Of a DNA stretch of 64,000 nucleotides, positions 16,571-25,485 are shown piece after piece. The stretch is from the NCBI RefSeq assembly GCF_039537985.1, contig NZ_BAABBN010000004.1, positions 248,001 to 312,000 of the forward strand, written 5' to 3'. The notes beneath the pieces were generated by a model. That model saw nothing but the letters and a program-made list of their open reading frames with translations. It had not been told where the DNA came from and ran no database searches. The stretch comes from Litoribacillus peritrichatus (GTDB taxonomy: Bacteria > Pseudomonadota > Gammaproteobacteria > Pseudomonadales > Litoribrevibacteraceae). The position numbers and the translations under genes are program-made. Each line of letters starts with the position of its first letter. Position 1 is the first letter of the stretch.

Positions 16571-18195
16571 GAGTCTGGTGTTGAGGTGGCTTTCTTTGAT
16601 TTTGCTCGCGCAACAGCAGCGGCAATGGCCGCCTTTTTATCATCTTCGACCGAACTACCAGTAGGCTGGGATGCTGTTTCAGTTACCTGATCTGCTTCAA
16701 GCTTGGCTTTGGCTTCTTTTTCAGCCTTGGCTTTAGCGGCTGCTTCTGCACGTGCTTTACGACGGGCTTCTTTTTCGGCTTCTTCTTTTGCAAGACGTTC
16801 TTGTCTCGCTTCGAAACGCATTTTGGCATGTTCCGATTTAATATGTGCTTGCTCTTCTTGGCGAATCCCGCCTTTGGCAAAACGGAAATGCTGAACCAGC
16901 GGAATGTGACTCGGACAAACGAACGAACAAGCACCGCATTCGATGCAATCGAACAGGTTAAAATGTTTGGCTTTCTCGAACTCTTTTGAGCGAGAGAACC
17001 AATATAGTTGTTGTGGCAACAACTCAGCCGGACAGGCCTCGGCGCACATGCCACAGCGAATACAGTCTTGTGCTTGTGCCGGGTTCGGAAATTCTTGTTC
17101 GGTGGCTGCCAAAATGCAGTTTGTGGTTTTGATCACCGGTAAATCAGTGCTGTGCAGAGTGAAGCCCATCATAGGGCCGCCCATGATCAGGCGGAACAGT
17201 TTGGAGTCATCCACACCGCAATGGCTCAACAGGTCTTGAATCGGGGTGCCGATGAGGGTTTCAAAGTTGCCTCGGTCGCTGACAGCGTCACCGGTGACGG
17301 TGGTAATTCGGCTGATCAGGGGCTCACCTTCAAGTACGGCTTTAGCCACAGCGGCAACGGTGCCCACGTTTTGACAAACGATGCCCAAATCTGCGGGTAT
17401 GCTGCCGTGCGGTACTTCTTTGCCGGTAAGAATCTGGATAAGCTGTTTTTCGCCGCCGGAAGGGTATTTGGTCGGAATGGCTGCGACTTTTACTTCAAAC
17501 GGTAATGTTTTCGGATGCGCCTCGACGGATTCCCGAAGGGCTTTTACCGCATCCATTTTGTTGTCTTCAACGCCAATAATGCAACGCTTTGGCTTGAGGA
17601 TTTGTCCCAGAACACTGATGCCATCGATTACTTGATCAGCACGCTCGCGCATTAATAACTGATCTGAGGTGATGTAAGGTTCACATTCAGCACCGTTGAT
17701 GACCAAGGTATCTATATGGTCATCGTCCTTTGGCGTCAACTTAACAGAGGTCGGGAAGCCAGCGCCGCCCATACCGGTAATCCCATGATTACGGATGTGG
17801 CCTAATAGCGCCATAGGGTCAGTATGGAGGTAGTCTTTGATAACCTCGCGCTCACACCATTCTTCTTTGCCATCGGTTTCAATAATGATAGTTTCAGCGG
17901 TCAAACCAGAAGAGTGAGGTATTTGGCGTGGCTCAATGCTTACGATGGTGCCTGAGGTAGGCGCATGCAATGAGGCGCTGATGAAGCCGTTGGCTTCTGC
18001 AAGGCGCTGCCCTTTAAGTACTCTGTCTCCGACATTTACTGTCAACTCAGCAGGGTTGCCAATGTGCTGCTGGAGAGGTAAATACAACTTTTTGGGAAGT
18101 GGCAATACGCGAATCGGTTGCTGATTCGATTGTGACTTGTTTTCTGCGGGATGGATGCCACCGTGGATGTCCCAGAGTTTTATAGCTTGACTCAT
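15541..18195 (-). CDS. rsxC: Rnf/Rsx electron transport complex subunit C, with C-terminal repeats
   Basis: An 884-residue peripheral subunit. Residues 1-360 carry the Nqo1/51-kDa-like NADH/FMN region (GGAGFPTSVKL, NGAECEPYITSDQLLM, YPSGGEKQLIQ). Two 4Fe-4S motifs follow, with Cys at 378, 381, 384, 388 and at 417, 420, 423, 427. From about residue 440 a long charged Ala/Lys/Glu-rich helix leads into four repeats of about 65 residues, each beginning near (V)K.LKVASSQARAA and forming predicted coiled coil. Such extensions are known in gammaproteobacterial RsxC; their length varies and their role is unclear. The ATG overlaps the rsxB stop (TAATG). Confidence 0.95.
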   Translation of the reverse strand: MSQAIKLWDIHGGIHPAENKSQSNQQPIRVLPLPKKLYLPLQQHIGNPAELTVNVGDRVLKGQRLAEANGFISASLHAPTSGTIVSIEPRQIPHSSGLTAETIIIETDGKEEWCEREVIKDYLHTDPMALLGHIRNHGITGMGGAGFPTSVKLTPKDDDHIDTLVINGAECEPYITSDQLLMRERADQVIDGISVLGQILKPKRCIIGVEDNKMDAVKALRESVEAHPKTLPFEVKVAAIPTKYPSGGEKQLIQILTGKEVPHGSIPADLGIVCQNVGTVAAVAKAVLEGEPLISRITTVTGDAVSDRGNFETLIGTPIQDLLSHCGVDDSKLFRLIMGGPMMGFTLHSTDLPVIKTTNCILAATEQEFPNPAQAQDCIRCGMCAEACPAELLPQQLYWFSRSKEFEKAKHFNLFDCIECGACSFVCPSHIPLVQHFRFAKGGIRQEEQAHIKSEHAKMRFEARQERLAKEEAEKEARRKARAEAAAKAKAEKEAKAKLEADQVTETASQPTGSSVEDDKKAAIAAAVARAKSKKATSTPDSGVDVKALKVASSQARAAHLKAKRALDAAKEAGELSAEQLAEQEAEVSKLQTAYEASKAKLDAAKNGNSTPSAEQATAPAVDVKALKVASSQARAAYLKAQRAYDAAKEEGSEPEEAFNAQLKEIESLQAAFEKAKAALDNAKSGKGAVSPVAPAAQTKDATDPAQTLENKYKQLKVETSQARAAAKQAQKAVDEANEQGKDSEQLKALETVLAEAVQSYEKLNAKKLVLQEKVKLRKAAAASSDANNAEVTAAESTPAKRETSKAAPTETTANTEDPAQKVKELKVAASQSKAAWRKLERELTKAQEAGEDTSELEQQVSAAKTTYEQANEAKTKAMAALDS

Positions 18196-18800
18196 TAGGC
18201 AGCCGCTCCTCGACCTTTATCGGTAATAATTAAATTGTCGTTTTTCGCGGTAATCAAGTCTGCCGTTGTTGCAGGTTGTTGCCAGCTCCAGGTTTGGACG
18301 GTAGGCGCAACCGGAACCATGTCAATACAATCTACCGGGCATGGCTCAACACAAAGATCACAGCCAGTGCATTCGCTGGAAATAACTGTATGCATTTGCT
18401 TCGCTGCGCCGAGGATTGCATCAACAGGGCAGGCCTGAATACACTTGGTACAACCGATACATTCGTCTTCCCGAATGACGGCGACTTTGGTTACGGATTC
18501 TTCGCCGTGCTCTGCATCCAGTGGCTCAGGCTCTACACCAAGAAGGTCTGCCAATGCCTGAATGGTACTTTCGCCACCAGGAGGGCATTTATTGATTTTT
18601 TCACCGCCAGCGATGGCTTCTGCGTAAGGCTTACAACCGGGATAGCTGCATTGGCCGCACTGGGTTTGAGGCAGTAGGGAGTCAATTTGATCGACAATCG
18701 GGTTGCCTTCTACCTTGTACCGAATCGAAGCGAAACCAAGAATGGCGCCGAACACCAAAGCCAAACCAACCAGTGCAAGGATGGCAGTTAATAAAGTCAT
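18195..18800 (-). CDS. rsxB: Rnf/Rsx electron transport complex subunit B (ferredoxin-like)
   Basis: A 201-residue iron-sulphur subunit. An N-terminal helix (LLTAILALVGLALVFGAILGFASIRY) anchors it. The CGQCSYPGC...INKCPPGG block is the FeS/4Fe-4S region shared with RnfB, and two ferredoxin-type clusters follow: CIGCTKCIQACP and CTGCDLCVEPCP. It passes electrons between the membrane subunits and RsxC. One-base overlap with rsxC; 15 bp after rsxA. Confidence 0.97.
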   Translation of the reverse strand: MTLLTAILALVGLALVFGAILGFASIRYKVEGNPIVDQIDSLLPQTQCGQCSYPGCKPYAEAIAGGEKINKCPPGGESTIQALADLLGVEPEPLDAEHGEESVTKVAVIREDECIGCTKCIQACPVDAILGAAKQMHTVISSECTGCDLCVEPCPVDCIDMVPVAPTVQTWSWQQPATTADLITAKNDNLIITDKGRGAAA

Positions 18801-18815
18801 ATTGCCTCCTGTCGT

Positions 18816-19397
18816 TTAAAGTGTCACCAGGCCGGTAAAGCCCATGAATGCTAGAGACATTAAACCGGCGGTAATCATACCGATGGCTGCGCCCTGAAAC
18901 GGTACTGGTACATCTGAGACCGCTATTCGTTCCCGCATGGCAGCAAATAACACCAGAACTAATGAAAAACCAACCGCTGCACCAAACCCATAAAATACGG
19001 ACTCTATGAATTCGTTTTCTTTTTTGATGTTCAGTAACGCAACGCCCAGTACTGCACAGTTGGTTGTGATCAGGGGCAGAAAAACACCGAGTACTTTATA
19101 AAGCACCGGGCTGGCTTTACGCACAAACATTTCCGTGAACTGTACGACAACAGCAATCACAAGAATGAAAGAAATCGTTTTGAGGTAAGTAATGTCTAAG
19201 GGTTCTAAAATGAATTCGTAAGTTAAATAGCTACAAACAGAGGATAGGGTCAGAACAAAGGTGGTGGCCAGTGACATGCCCATTGCAGTTTCCAGTTTGC
19301 TGGAAACGCCCATGAAAGGACACAAACCTAAGAATTGTACCAATACGAAGTTATTCACCAGTATGGTACTGACCAGAATCAGTAGGTAATCAACCAT
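18816..19397 (-). CDS. rsxA: Rnf/Rsx electron transport complex subunit A
   Basis: A 193-residue membrane subunit with six predicted helices, first gene of the rsxABCDGE operon. It starts VDYLLILVSTILVNNFVLVQFLGLCPFMGVS and contains FLPLITTNCAVLGVALLN; the Cys in LGLCPF and TTNCAVLG are the putative membrane Fe-S ligands shared with RsxE. The ion-path positions of the NqrE/RnfA family lie in these half-helices. The promoter should be in the 457-bp gap upstream. Confidence 0.97.
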   Translation of the reverse strand: MVDYLLILVSTILVNNFVLVQFLGLCPFMGVSSKLETAMGMSLATTFVLTLSSVCSYLTYEFILEPLDITYLKTISFILVIAVVVQFTEMFVRKASPVLYKVLGVFLPLITTNCAVLGVALLNIKKENEFIESVFYGFGAAVGFSLVLVLFAAMRERIAVSDVPVPFQGAAIGMITAGLMSLAFMGFTGLVTL

Positions 19398-19716
19398 CAG
19401 CTTTCATCACTTTAATTTGTTGGCTATTTGTACGTGCTCAGGTGAATTAATTGAGTGCAGATTTCGATCACTAAAACGAGATAAAAAGAGCTGATCGAGT
19501 TAAAAATACATCACAGAGCTCGGGCGCGCGTATTATCTGGTACTGAGGCTTTCCAATCAAGTTGAATTGGGTGGGTTATTAAGAGAATTGTCTATAATCT
19601 TTATCGGCTGGATCGATAAGTGTTAAGTGTTTGTTCGGGTTTGTGAATAAGCTTGATGAGTTCTTGTGGGGTTATCTATATGGTGTTGGCTATATGGGAC
19701 TATCTATACGGGAATT

Positions 19717-19799
19717 ATCACATCTGCTTTTATAGCGACTTGTCAGAACTCGCTTCGCTCATACACGCTGACTGCATCTTTTATAAAAGCGGATGTGAT
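19717..19799. repeat. Inverted repeat with 18-nt arms
   Basis: Arms 19717-19734 (ATCACATCTGCTTTTATA) and 19782-19799 (TATAAAAGCGGATGTGAT) pair along all 18 positions with one G-U, enclosing a 47-nt loop containing CTCGCTTCGCTC. It could be a miniature mobile element, a REP-like intergenic element or a small structured RNA. Confidence 0.6.
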
Positions 19800-19815
19800 T
19801 GTTGTAGTTAAGGGG

Positions 19816-19845
19816 GGAAGGGATAGATAAATGTTTATCCCTTCC
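19816..19845 (-). terminator. Stem-loop after metG
   Basis: GGAAGGGATA and TATCCCTTCC form a perfect 10-bp stem with a 10-nt loop, starting 10 bp past the metG stop. A C-run rather than a clear T-run follows on the metG strand, so intrinsic termination is uncertain. Confidence 0.5.
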
Positions 19846-19854
19846 TGAAAGCAG

Positions 19855-21915
19855 TTAAAAAATACGCATACCAGGCTCGGCACCATCGTCTGGTGAGAAT
19901 AGGTAGATTTCTTTCCCGCCTGGGCCTGCGGCCATGACCATGCCTTCGGACATGCCGAACTTCATCTTACGAGGTGCAAGGTTGGCGACTAAAATGGTTT
20001 TACGGCCGATCAGGTCTTCGGGTGCGTAAGCGGATTTGATGCCCGCAAAGACATTACGCTTTTCGCCACCAAGGTCGAGTGTTAGCTGAAGCAGTTTATT
20101 CGCGCCTTTCACGTGCTCTGCATTTTCGATCAGGGCAACACGCATATCCACTTTGGCGAAATCATCAAAGGTGATTTCGTCAGCGATTGGCGTTTCTTCC
20201 AAGTGCTTATTTGAAGTGGCTTCAGTTCCGCCAATCGACTTCTCAGCCAAGGCTTTTTCTGCTTCTAAGTCCGTAATGGTTGCTTCTTTCATTTTTTCGA
20301 TTTGAGCGCCTTCTACACGTTGCATCAGAGGCTTGAATTTATTAATTGCATGGCCGGTTAGGATTGTTTTGCGGCTTTCCCAGTTCAGGTTCTCCAAATT
20401 CATAAATGCCTGAACTTTTTCTGCCATTTCAGGCAGTACAGGAGAAAGGTAAATAGTGATTTGGCGGAACAGGTTGATACCCATTGAGCAAATATCCAAT
20501 ACTTCTTGTGCCGTGCCTTCTTTTTTAGCCAGTGCCCAAGGTTCTTTGGTTTGGATGTATTCGTTGGCGCGGTCTGCCAGCTCCATAATTAATTTCGTGG
20601 CTTTACCAAACTCACGTGCTTCGTAGTATTCGGCAATCTGGTCGCCTGCATCTATGAAGCTTTGCAGCATTTCGGGTTCAGCAACATTTGCAGATAGCTC
20701 GCCACCGGCTTTTTTCACGAAGCCTGCACAACGTGAAGCAATGTTGACGTACTTGTTCACAAGGTCGGCATTAACGCGCTGAATGAAGTCTTCAAAGTTC
20801 AAGTCAAAGTCATCAACGCCGCTGCCCAGCTTAGCTGCGAAGTAATAGCGCAGAGCTTCTGGGTTGACGTGGTCAATGAAGGTGCGGGCTTTAATGAAGG
20901 TGCCGCGTGATTTAGACATCTTAGCGCCGTCTACCGTTACAAACCCATGAGCGTTTACAGCGGTAGGTGTACGGAAACCAGAACACTCCAGCATTGCCGG
21001 CCAGAAGAGGGCGTGGAAGTTGATGATGTCTTTGCCGATGAAGTGATATAGCTCGGTTTCTGAACCAGGCTTCCAATATTCATCGAAGTCGATGCCTTCG
21101 CGATCGCACAATGCTTTAAAGCTCGCCATGTAGCCGATCGGGGCGTCCAGCCAAACGTAGAAATATTTGCCAGGAGCATCCGGGATTTCGAAGCCGAAAT
21201 AAGGGGCATCACGGCTGATGTCCCAATCCTGAAGGCCTGAGTCCAACCATTCTTGCAACTTGTTTGAAACGGAATCCTGAAGATGACCTGCTTTCGTCCA
21301 GCCTTTCAGAAAGTCCTGGAAGTCGGTCAGTTTAAAGAAGTAATGCTCAGAATCTTTCTGGATGGGTGTTGCGCCAGAAATCACGGATTTTGCGTTCTTC
21401 AGTTCAGCTGGCGAGTAAGTTGCTCCACATGCTTCGCAGTTGTCGCCGTACTGGTCATCAGTGCCGCACTTGGGGCATTCCCCTTTGATGTAGCGATCCG
21501 CAAGGAACAGGTTTTGTTCCGGGTCGAATGCCTGAGTGATGCTGCGGGTGGCAATGTGGCCTTTGTCGCGACACTGCTTATAGATGTATGAAGAAAGCTC
21601 GCGGTTTTCTTCGGAGTGTGTCGAACCGTAATTGTCGAACTGGATTTTAAAGTCAGCGAAGTCGGCCTGGTGTTCTTCTGAAATACGAGCAATCAGCTGT
21701 TCCGGCGTAATGCCTTCTCGTTCAGCGCGTAACATGATGGCCGTACCGTGTGCGTCGTCCGCACAAACGTAGTGGCATTGGTGGCCACGAGATTTCTGGA
21801 AGCGAGACCAGATGTCGGTCTGAATGTATTCCAGGAGGTGGCCTAAGTGGATTGGACCGTTTGCGTATGGCAAGGCACTGGTAATAAGAATTTTACGCGG
21901 TTGAACGTCAGTCAT
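19855..21915 (-). CDS. metG: Methionyl-tRNA synthetase
   Basis: A 686-residue class I aminoacyl-tRNA synthetase. The HIGH-type motif is PYANGPIHLGHLLEY near residue 20, the zinc knuckle is CPKCGTDDQYGDNCEACG, and the KMSKS loop is present as AKMSKSRGTF. The C-terminal 110 residues are the Trbp111-type tRNA-binding/dimerisation domain (DFAKVDMRVALIENAEHVKGANKLLQL). This is the standard gammaproteobacterial full-length form. Divergent from apbC, the same pairing as in many gammaproteobacteria. Confidence 0.98.
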   Translation of the reverse strand: MTDVQPRKILITSALPYANGPIHLGHLLEYIQTDIWSRFQKSRGHQCHYVCADDAHGTAIMLRAEREGITPEQLIARISEEHQADFADFKIQFDNYGSTHSEENRELSSYIYKQCRDKGHIATRSITQAFDPEQNLFLADRYIKGECPKCGTDDQYGDNCEACGATYSPAELKNAKSVISGATPIQKDSEHYFFKLTDFQDFLKGWTKAGHLQDSVSNKLQEWLDSGLQDWDISRDAPYFGFEIPDAPGKYFYVWLDAPIGYMASFKALCDREGIDFDEYWKPGSETELYHFIGKDIINFHALFWPAMLECSGFRTPTAVNAHGFVTVDGAKMSKSRGTFIKARTFIDHVNPEALRYYFAAKLGSGVDDFDLNFEDFIQRVNADLVNKYVNIASRCAGFVKKAGGELSANVAEPEMLQSFIDAGDQIAEYYEAREFGKATKLIMELADRANEYIQTKEPWALAKKEGTAQEVLDICSMGINLFRQITIYLSPVLPEMAEKVQAFMNLENLNWESRKTILTGHAINKFKPLMQRVEGAQIEKMKEATITDLEAEKALAEKSIGGTEATSNKHLEETPIADEITFDDFAKVDMRVALIENAEHVKGANKLLQLTLDLGGEKRNVFAGIKSAYAPEDLIGRKTILVANLAPRKMKFGMSEGMVMAAGPGGKEIYLFSPDDGAEPGMRIF

Positions 21916-22218
21916 TGTGTAGCTCAGCTCGTCAGAAATGGGTGAACAAAAGTGAACTCGAATTATGGTTTAAATTCGGATGTAAATTTGAGGCGCAATA
22001 CTACTCTTTTTAAAGGGTATTTTCATCCGGTATGAACTTGTCCGGGGTTAAAAACTCAATATGCACCGACTAAACAAAGTTTGAGTGTGGTTTGTATTAG
22101 GTGGTAAGTCTAATTTCTGGTTTAATACGCGCCATTAATTATCGACATTAATTGTCTGCGTTAATTAGTTTGCATAACACCCATATGATTTGTCAGTACG
22201 ATAGCTTGGAGAACACCT
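21916..22218. other. Divergent promoter region metG / apbC
   Basis: A 303-bp gap between divergent start codons. It contains three TTAATT direct repeats at 13-bp spacing (22135-22166). No open frame of note. Confidence 0.6.
22135..22166. repeat. Three TTAATT repeats at 13-bp period
   Basis: TTAATT begins at 22135, 22148 and 22161, each separated by 7 bp. The array lies about 55 bp upstream of apbC in AT-rich promoter DNA, so part of it may serve as a core promoter. Confidence 0.4.
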
Positions 22219-23307
22219 ATGGTTGATCAGTCCCAAATTGAAGAGATCATTAAAGGCCTCATTGATCCTTATCTTGAGCAAGATTATGTATCTTGCGGTT
22301 CTGTTCAGAGCATTGAGGTGGATGATCAGTCCATTGTTGTGAAGCTGACCCTGCCTTATGCCTCTGGTTATTTTGGTGGTGGCGTTCAGCAGATGTTGCA
22401 AGGACAGCTGGCGTCCGAGTTTGATGATCATAAAGTTAGTGTTGAGGTGGACTGGCTGGTTCGGGCGCAAAAAACGGCGAATAACCTGCCTGGGTTGAAA
22501 GGCGTAAAGAACATCATTGCGGTGGCGTCAGGCAAGGGCGGTGTTGGTAAGTCGACGACCTCTGCGAACCTGGCTTTGGCAATGAAACAGGAAGGCGCGC
22601 GCGTTGGCCTGTTGGATGCCGATATTTATGGCCCAAGTCAGGGGTTGATGCTGGGGGTTGCAGAGAACACCCGACCAGAAACTAAGGATGAGAAGTATTT
22701 TATTCCGGTTGAAGCGCATGGCTTACAAGTGATGTCGATGGCGTTTCTGGTGACAGACAATACGCCGATGGTGTGGCGCGGCCCTATGGTCAGTGGCGCA
22801 CTCCAGCAGTTGTTAACTCAAACATTGTGGGATGATCTTGATTATTTGATCATCGATTTGCCGCCGGGCACGGGGGACATTCAACTGACGCTTTCTCAAA
22901 AAGTACCTGTTACGGCGTCCGTAATTGTTACAACACCGCAGGATCTGGCGCTTTTGGATGCCAAAAAAGGCATTGAGATGTTCAAGAAGGTGAATGTGCC
23001 GGTGTTGGGGGTGGTTGAAAATATGAGTACTCATATCTGCACCAACTGTGGTCATGAAGAGCCGATTTTTGGTGAGGGCGGCGGGGATCGTATTGCCGCT
23101 GAATACGGTACTTCGCTCTTGGGCGAGTTGCCTTTGTCGTTAAGTATTCGAGAGAAGGCGGATTCCGGTAAGCCTTCTGTGGTGGATGACCCGGAAAGCC
23201 CGATTGCGATGATGTATTTGGAGATCGCTCGCCGTTCGATGGCCCGTTTGGCATTACAGAATCAAAATCAGGATGAAATTCCTGTGATTCAAATGAGTGA
23301 CGATTAA
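22219..23307 (+). CDS. apbC: Fe-S cluster carrier ATPase ApbC/Mrp
   Basis: A 362-residue P-loop NTPase of the Mrp/NBP35 family. The N-terminal 90 residues form the MIP18-like domain (IDPYLEQDYVSCGSVQSIEV). The deviant Walker A is SGKGGVGKSTT at residues 104-114, and CTNCGHEE near residue 275 supplies the CxxC that binds a bridging 4Fe-4S cluster in the dimer. It transfers clusters to apo-proteins. GGAG lies 6-9 bases before the ATG. E. coli calls the same gene mrp, likewise next to metG. Confidence 0.95.
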   Translation: MVDQSQIEEIIKGLIDPYLEQDYVSCGSVQSIEVDDQSIVVKLTLPYASGYFGGGVQQMLQGQLASEFDDHKVSVEVDWLVRAQKTANNLPGLKGVKNIIAVASGKGGVGKSTTSANLALAMKQEGARVGLLDADIYGPSQGLMLGVAENTRPETKDEKYFIPVEAHGLQVMSMAFLVTDNTPMVWRGPMVSGALQQLLTQTLWDDLDYLIIDLPPGTGDIQLTLSQKVPVTASVIVTTPQDLALLDAKKGIEMFKKVNVPVLGVVENMSTHICTNCGHEEPIFGEGGGDRIAAEYGTSLLGELPLSLSIREKADSGKPSVVDDPESPIAMMYLEIARRSMARLALQNQNQDEIPVIQMSDD

Positions 23308-23447
23308 TACCTGGCGGGTTTAATGCTTGGTGCGTGCGATGCTCGGCAGAAAAATGATGTCTGGCGTTCTCTTTGAGTTGGGACGCAGGTATCATGTGGA
23401 AAATTTTTTGAAGTGGTTGAATGAACCGCTTCTATGGAGAAAAAGAT

Positions 23448-24017
23448 ATGGCAATTAAGTCAGATAAGTGGATTCGTCAAATGTCGTTAGAGCACGGCAT
23501 GATTGAGCCCTATCAGGAAGGTCAGGTTCGTTATGGTGAGAATAATGAGCGTTTGATTTCGTACGGAACGTCCAGCTATGGCTACGACGTTCGCTGCTCA
23601 AATGAGTTTAAAGTGTTTACCAATATCAATTCGGCGACGGTTGATCCGAAGCACTTTGATGAGGGCAGCTTTGTCGACGTTGTCAGTGATGTTTGTGTGA
23701 TTCCGCCGAACTCATTTGCATTGGCTCGTACCGTTGAATATTTCCGTATTCCTCGGGATGTGTTGACCATTTGTCTGGGTAAGTCGACTTATGCGCGCTG
23801 TGGCATCATTGTTAATGTCACGCCGCTGGAACCTGAGTGGGAAGGGCATGTGACACTGGAATTTTCAAACACAACGACCTTACCGGCTAAGATTTATGCC
23901 AACGAAGGTGTGGCTCAGATGTTGTTTTTGCAGTCTGATGAAGTTTGCGAGACCTCGTACCGTGATCGTGGTGGCAAATATCAGGGTCAGACGGGCGTGA
24001 CTCTGCCTAAGGCGTAA
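23448..24017 (+). CDS. dcd: dCTP deaminase
   Basis: A 189-residue enzyme converting dCTP to dUTP for thymidylate synthesis. The start at 23448 is preceded by GGAGA at 8-bp spacing and gives MAIKSDKWIRQM, the usual beginning; an upstream ATG at 23421 lacks support. Family motifs: ISYGTSSYGYDVRCS, GKSTYARCGI and TPLEPEWEGHVTLEFSNTT with the catalytic Glu. The C-terminus GGKYQGQTGVTLPKA is conserved. Same strand as apbC, as in many gammaproteobacteria. Confidence 0.97.
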   Translation: MAIKSDKWIRQMSLEHGMIEPYQEGQVRYGENNERLISYGTSSYGYDVRCSNEFKVFTNINSATVDPKHFDEGSFVDVVSDVCVIPPNSFALARTVEYFRIPRDVLTICLGKSTYARCGIIVNVTPLEPEWEGHVTLEFSNTTTLPAKIYANEGVAQMLFLQSDEVCETSYRDRGGKYQGQTGVTLPKA

Positions 24018-24059
24018 TCGCTGAATGATTGTTAATGAGTTTCTGTTTGGTTTGATTCG

Positions 24060-24698
24060 ATGATAAAAGATGTGTCCCCCAGAGTGGAGTTGCGTAAGAA
24101 ACCCGCGCAAGCTCGCTCAATTGAAAAATACAATCGAATCCTGGATACCGTGGCGGAGTTGGTTGAAAGTGGTGGTACGGATTGTATTACCACCAATCTG
24201 ATTGCTGAAACCGCAAAGGTGCCCATTGGCACTCTGTATCAGTTTTTTCCGAACAAAGAATCGATTCTTTATGCACTGTTTGAACGTCAGCTTGAGCAGT
24301 TGGATGCTTTGTTTGAACCCTTCTTCTCGGAAGAATTTGATCGCTACTCCGTAAGAGAGCTCATGGATCGAGCGATTCTGAACATGAGCAGCGCTTATGA
24401 AACGATACCGGGGATGGTGAATATTATGAACAGCATGCATGTTCACCCGGATTTTCGTGAGTTGAGTGCGATCAATAATGCAAAGTTAGCTAAGTGGATG
24501 ACGATGGTGTTGGTGCGTCGTTATCAACAGGCGTCTGAGTCGGATGTGAAGTCCGTTGCTGAAGCGGTGATTGAGCTGGGCGATGCTATTTTCAGAAAGC
24601 TGTTGTTGAATGGCTCGAAGGGCGAGTTGAAAAACAACATGCTGTTAGGCTTTCGTTTGTCGGTAGAGGCGCTGGTGGAAGTAAAGTTAACGCCTTAA
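24060..24698 (+). CDS. TetR family transcriptional regulator
   Basis: A 212-residue regulator. The N-terminal HTH spans about residues 20-65: RSIEKYNRILDTVAELVE, then TTNLIAETAKVPIGTLYQFFPNKESILYALF, a clear TetR signature. The C-terminal ligand/dimer domain is helical and unrecognised. It lies 42 bp after dcd and ends at a strong bidirectional terminator. No adjacent efflux or metabolic gene shows its target; it may be autoregulated. Confidence 0.9.
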   Translation: MIKDVSPRVELRKKPAQARSIEKYNRILDTVAELVESGGTDCITTNLIAETAKVPIGTLYQFFPNKESILYALFERQLEQLDALFEPFFSEEFDRYSVRELMDRAILNMSSAYETIPGMVNIMNSMHVHPDFRELSAINNAKLAKWMTMVLVRRYQQASESDVKSVAEAVIELGDAIFRKLLLNGSKGELKNNMLLGFRLSVEALVEVKLTP

Positions 24699-24701
24699 AA
24701 A

Positions 24702-24738
24702 AACCAGCTTTTGTTCAAAAGCTGGTTCTGTGTTTTTT
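24702..24738. terminator. Bidirectional rho-independent terminator
   Basis: AACCAGCTTTT and AAAAGCTGGTT form a perfect 11-bp stem with loop GTTC. A T-rich tail follows on the plus strand and an A-run precedes it (T-run on the minus strand). It separates the convergent tetR-type gene and purN. Confidence 0.9.
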
Positions 24739-24742
24739 AATC

Positions 24743-25393
24743 TTATTCTTGATCAAAACTTCTGATTTGAAGGCCTTCGGTGGGAAGTACTTCGCCATCC
24801 AGTAAGCAATCATTGTTTTCCATTCTTAAACGCCCTTCGGAAAAAAGCTGAACGGTTCTGGGAAAGATGATGTGCTCTTGGGTGAGAACGCGCTGAGCAA
24901 GCATTTCGGGTGTGTCACCTTCTTGAATAGGTACAACTGCCTGAAGTGCCGTCGGGCCACCGTCCAACTCTTCTGTGACGAAATGCACGGAGCAGCCGTG
25001 TTCTTTGTCGCCGGCTTCAATGGCGCGTTTGTGGGTGTGCAGGCCTTGGTATTTAGGTAATAAAGAAGGGTGGATGTTGATCATCCGACCTAAATAATGA
25101 CGAGTAAATTCGGGCGTAAGAATTCGCATGAAGCCAGCCAGGACGACTAATTCTGGTTGGTATTGATCGATGATTTTAATTAATGACTGATCAAACGATT
25201 CTCTTGAGTCAAATGCTTTGTGGTCTAGCACATCGGTTTGGATGTTCGCCCTTGAGGCTCTTTCTAACCCGAAGGCATCCGCTTTGTTGCTGATAACTGA
25301 TTTGATGTCAATGTTGAGTGAGCCGTCCAATTGGCCATCAATTAATGCTTGTAAGTTGGTGCCGCCACCGGAAATTAAAACAACTACGTTCAT
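24743..25393 (-). CDS. purN: Phosphoribosylglycinamide formyltransferase 1
   Basis: A 216-residue GAR transformylase using 10-formyl-THF in purine synthesis. It starts MNVVVLISGGGTNLQALIDG, with the phosphate-binding loop, and contains INIHPSLLPKYQGLHTHKRAIEAG with the catalytic Asn and His, and HFVTEELDGGPTALQ with the catalytic Asp. It lies 92 bp downstream of purM on the same strand; a hairpin occupies the gap. Confidence 0.97.
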   Translation of the reverse strand: MNVVVLISGGGTNLQALIDGQLDGSLNIDIKSVISNKADAFGLERASRANIQTDVLDHKAFDSRESFDQSLIKIIDQYQPELVVLAGFMRILTPEFTRHYLGRMINIHPSLLPKYQGLHTHKRAIEAGDKEHGCSVHFVTEELDGGPTALQAVVPIQEGDTPEMLAQRVLTQEHIIFPRTVQLFSEGRLRMENNDCLLDGEVLPTEGLQIRSFDQE

Positions 25394-25444
25394 ATTGGAC
25401 TACATCAGAATGGATTTTTTACGAGGATTCATTGAAGGCTGGAT

Positions 25445-25473
25445 ATGAAGCCAGGCCATTGGCCTGACTTCAT
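25445..25473. repeat. Stem-loop between purM and purN
   Basis: ATGAAG-C-CAGGCC / GGCCTG-A-CTTCAT forms two 6-bp stem parts around one mismatch and a 3-nt loop. It has no T-run, so it may be a processing or stability element in the purMN mRNA. Confidence 0.55.
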
Positions 25474-25485
25474 TTAAGCGCAAGT

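Larger units (their letters stand above)
19398..19854. other. Intergenic region between rsxA and metG
   Basis: A 457-bp non-coding stretch holding the rsx promoter region, a long inverted repeat (19717-19799) and a stem-loop just past metG (19816-19845). No credible open frame. Confidence 0.7.
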
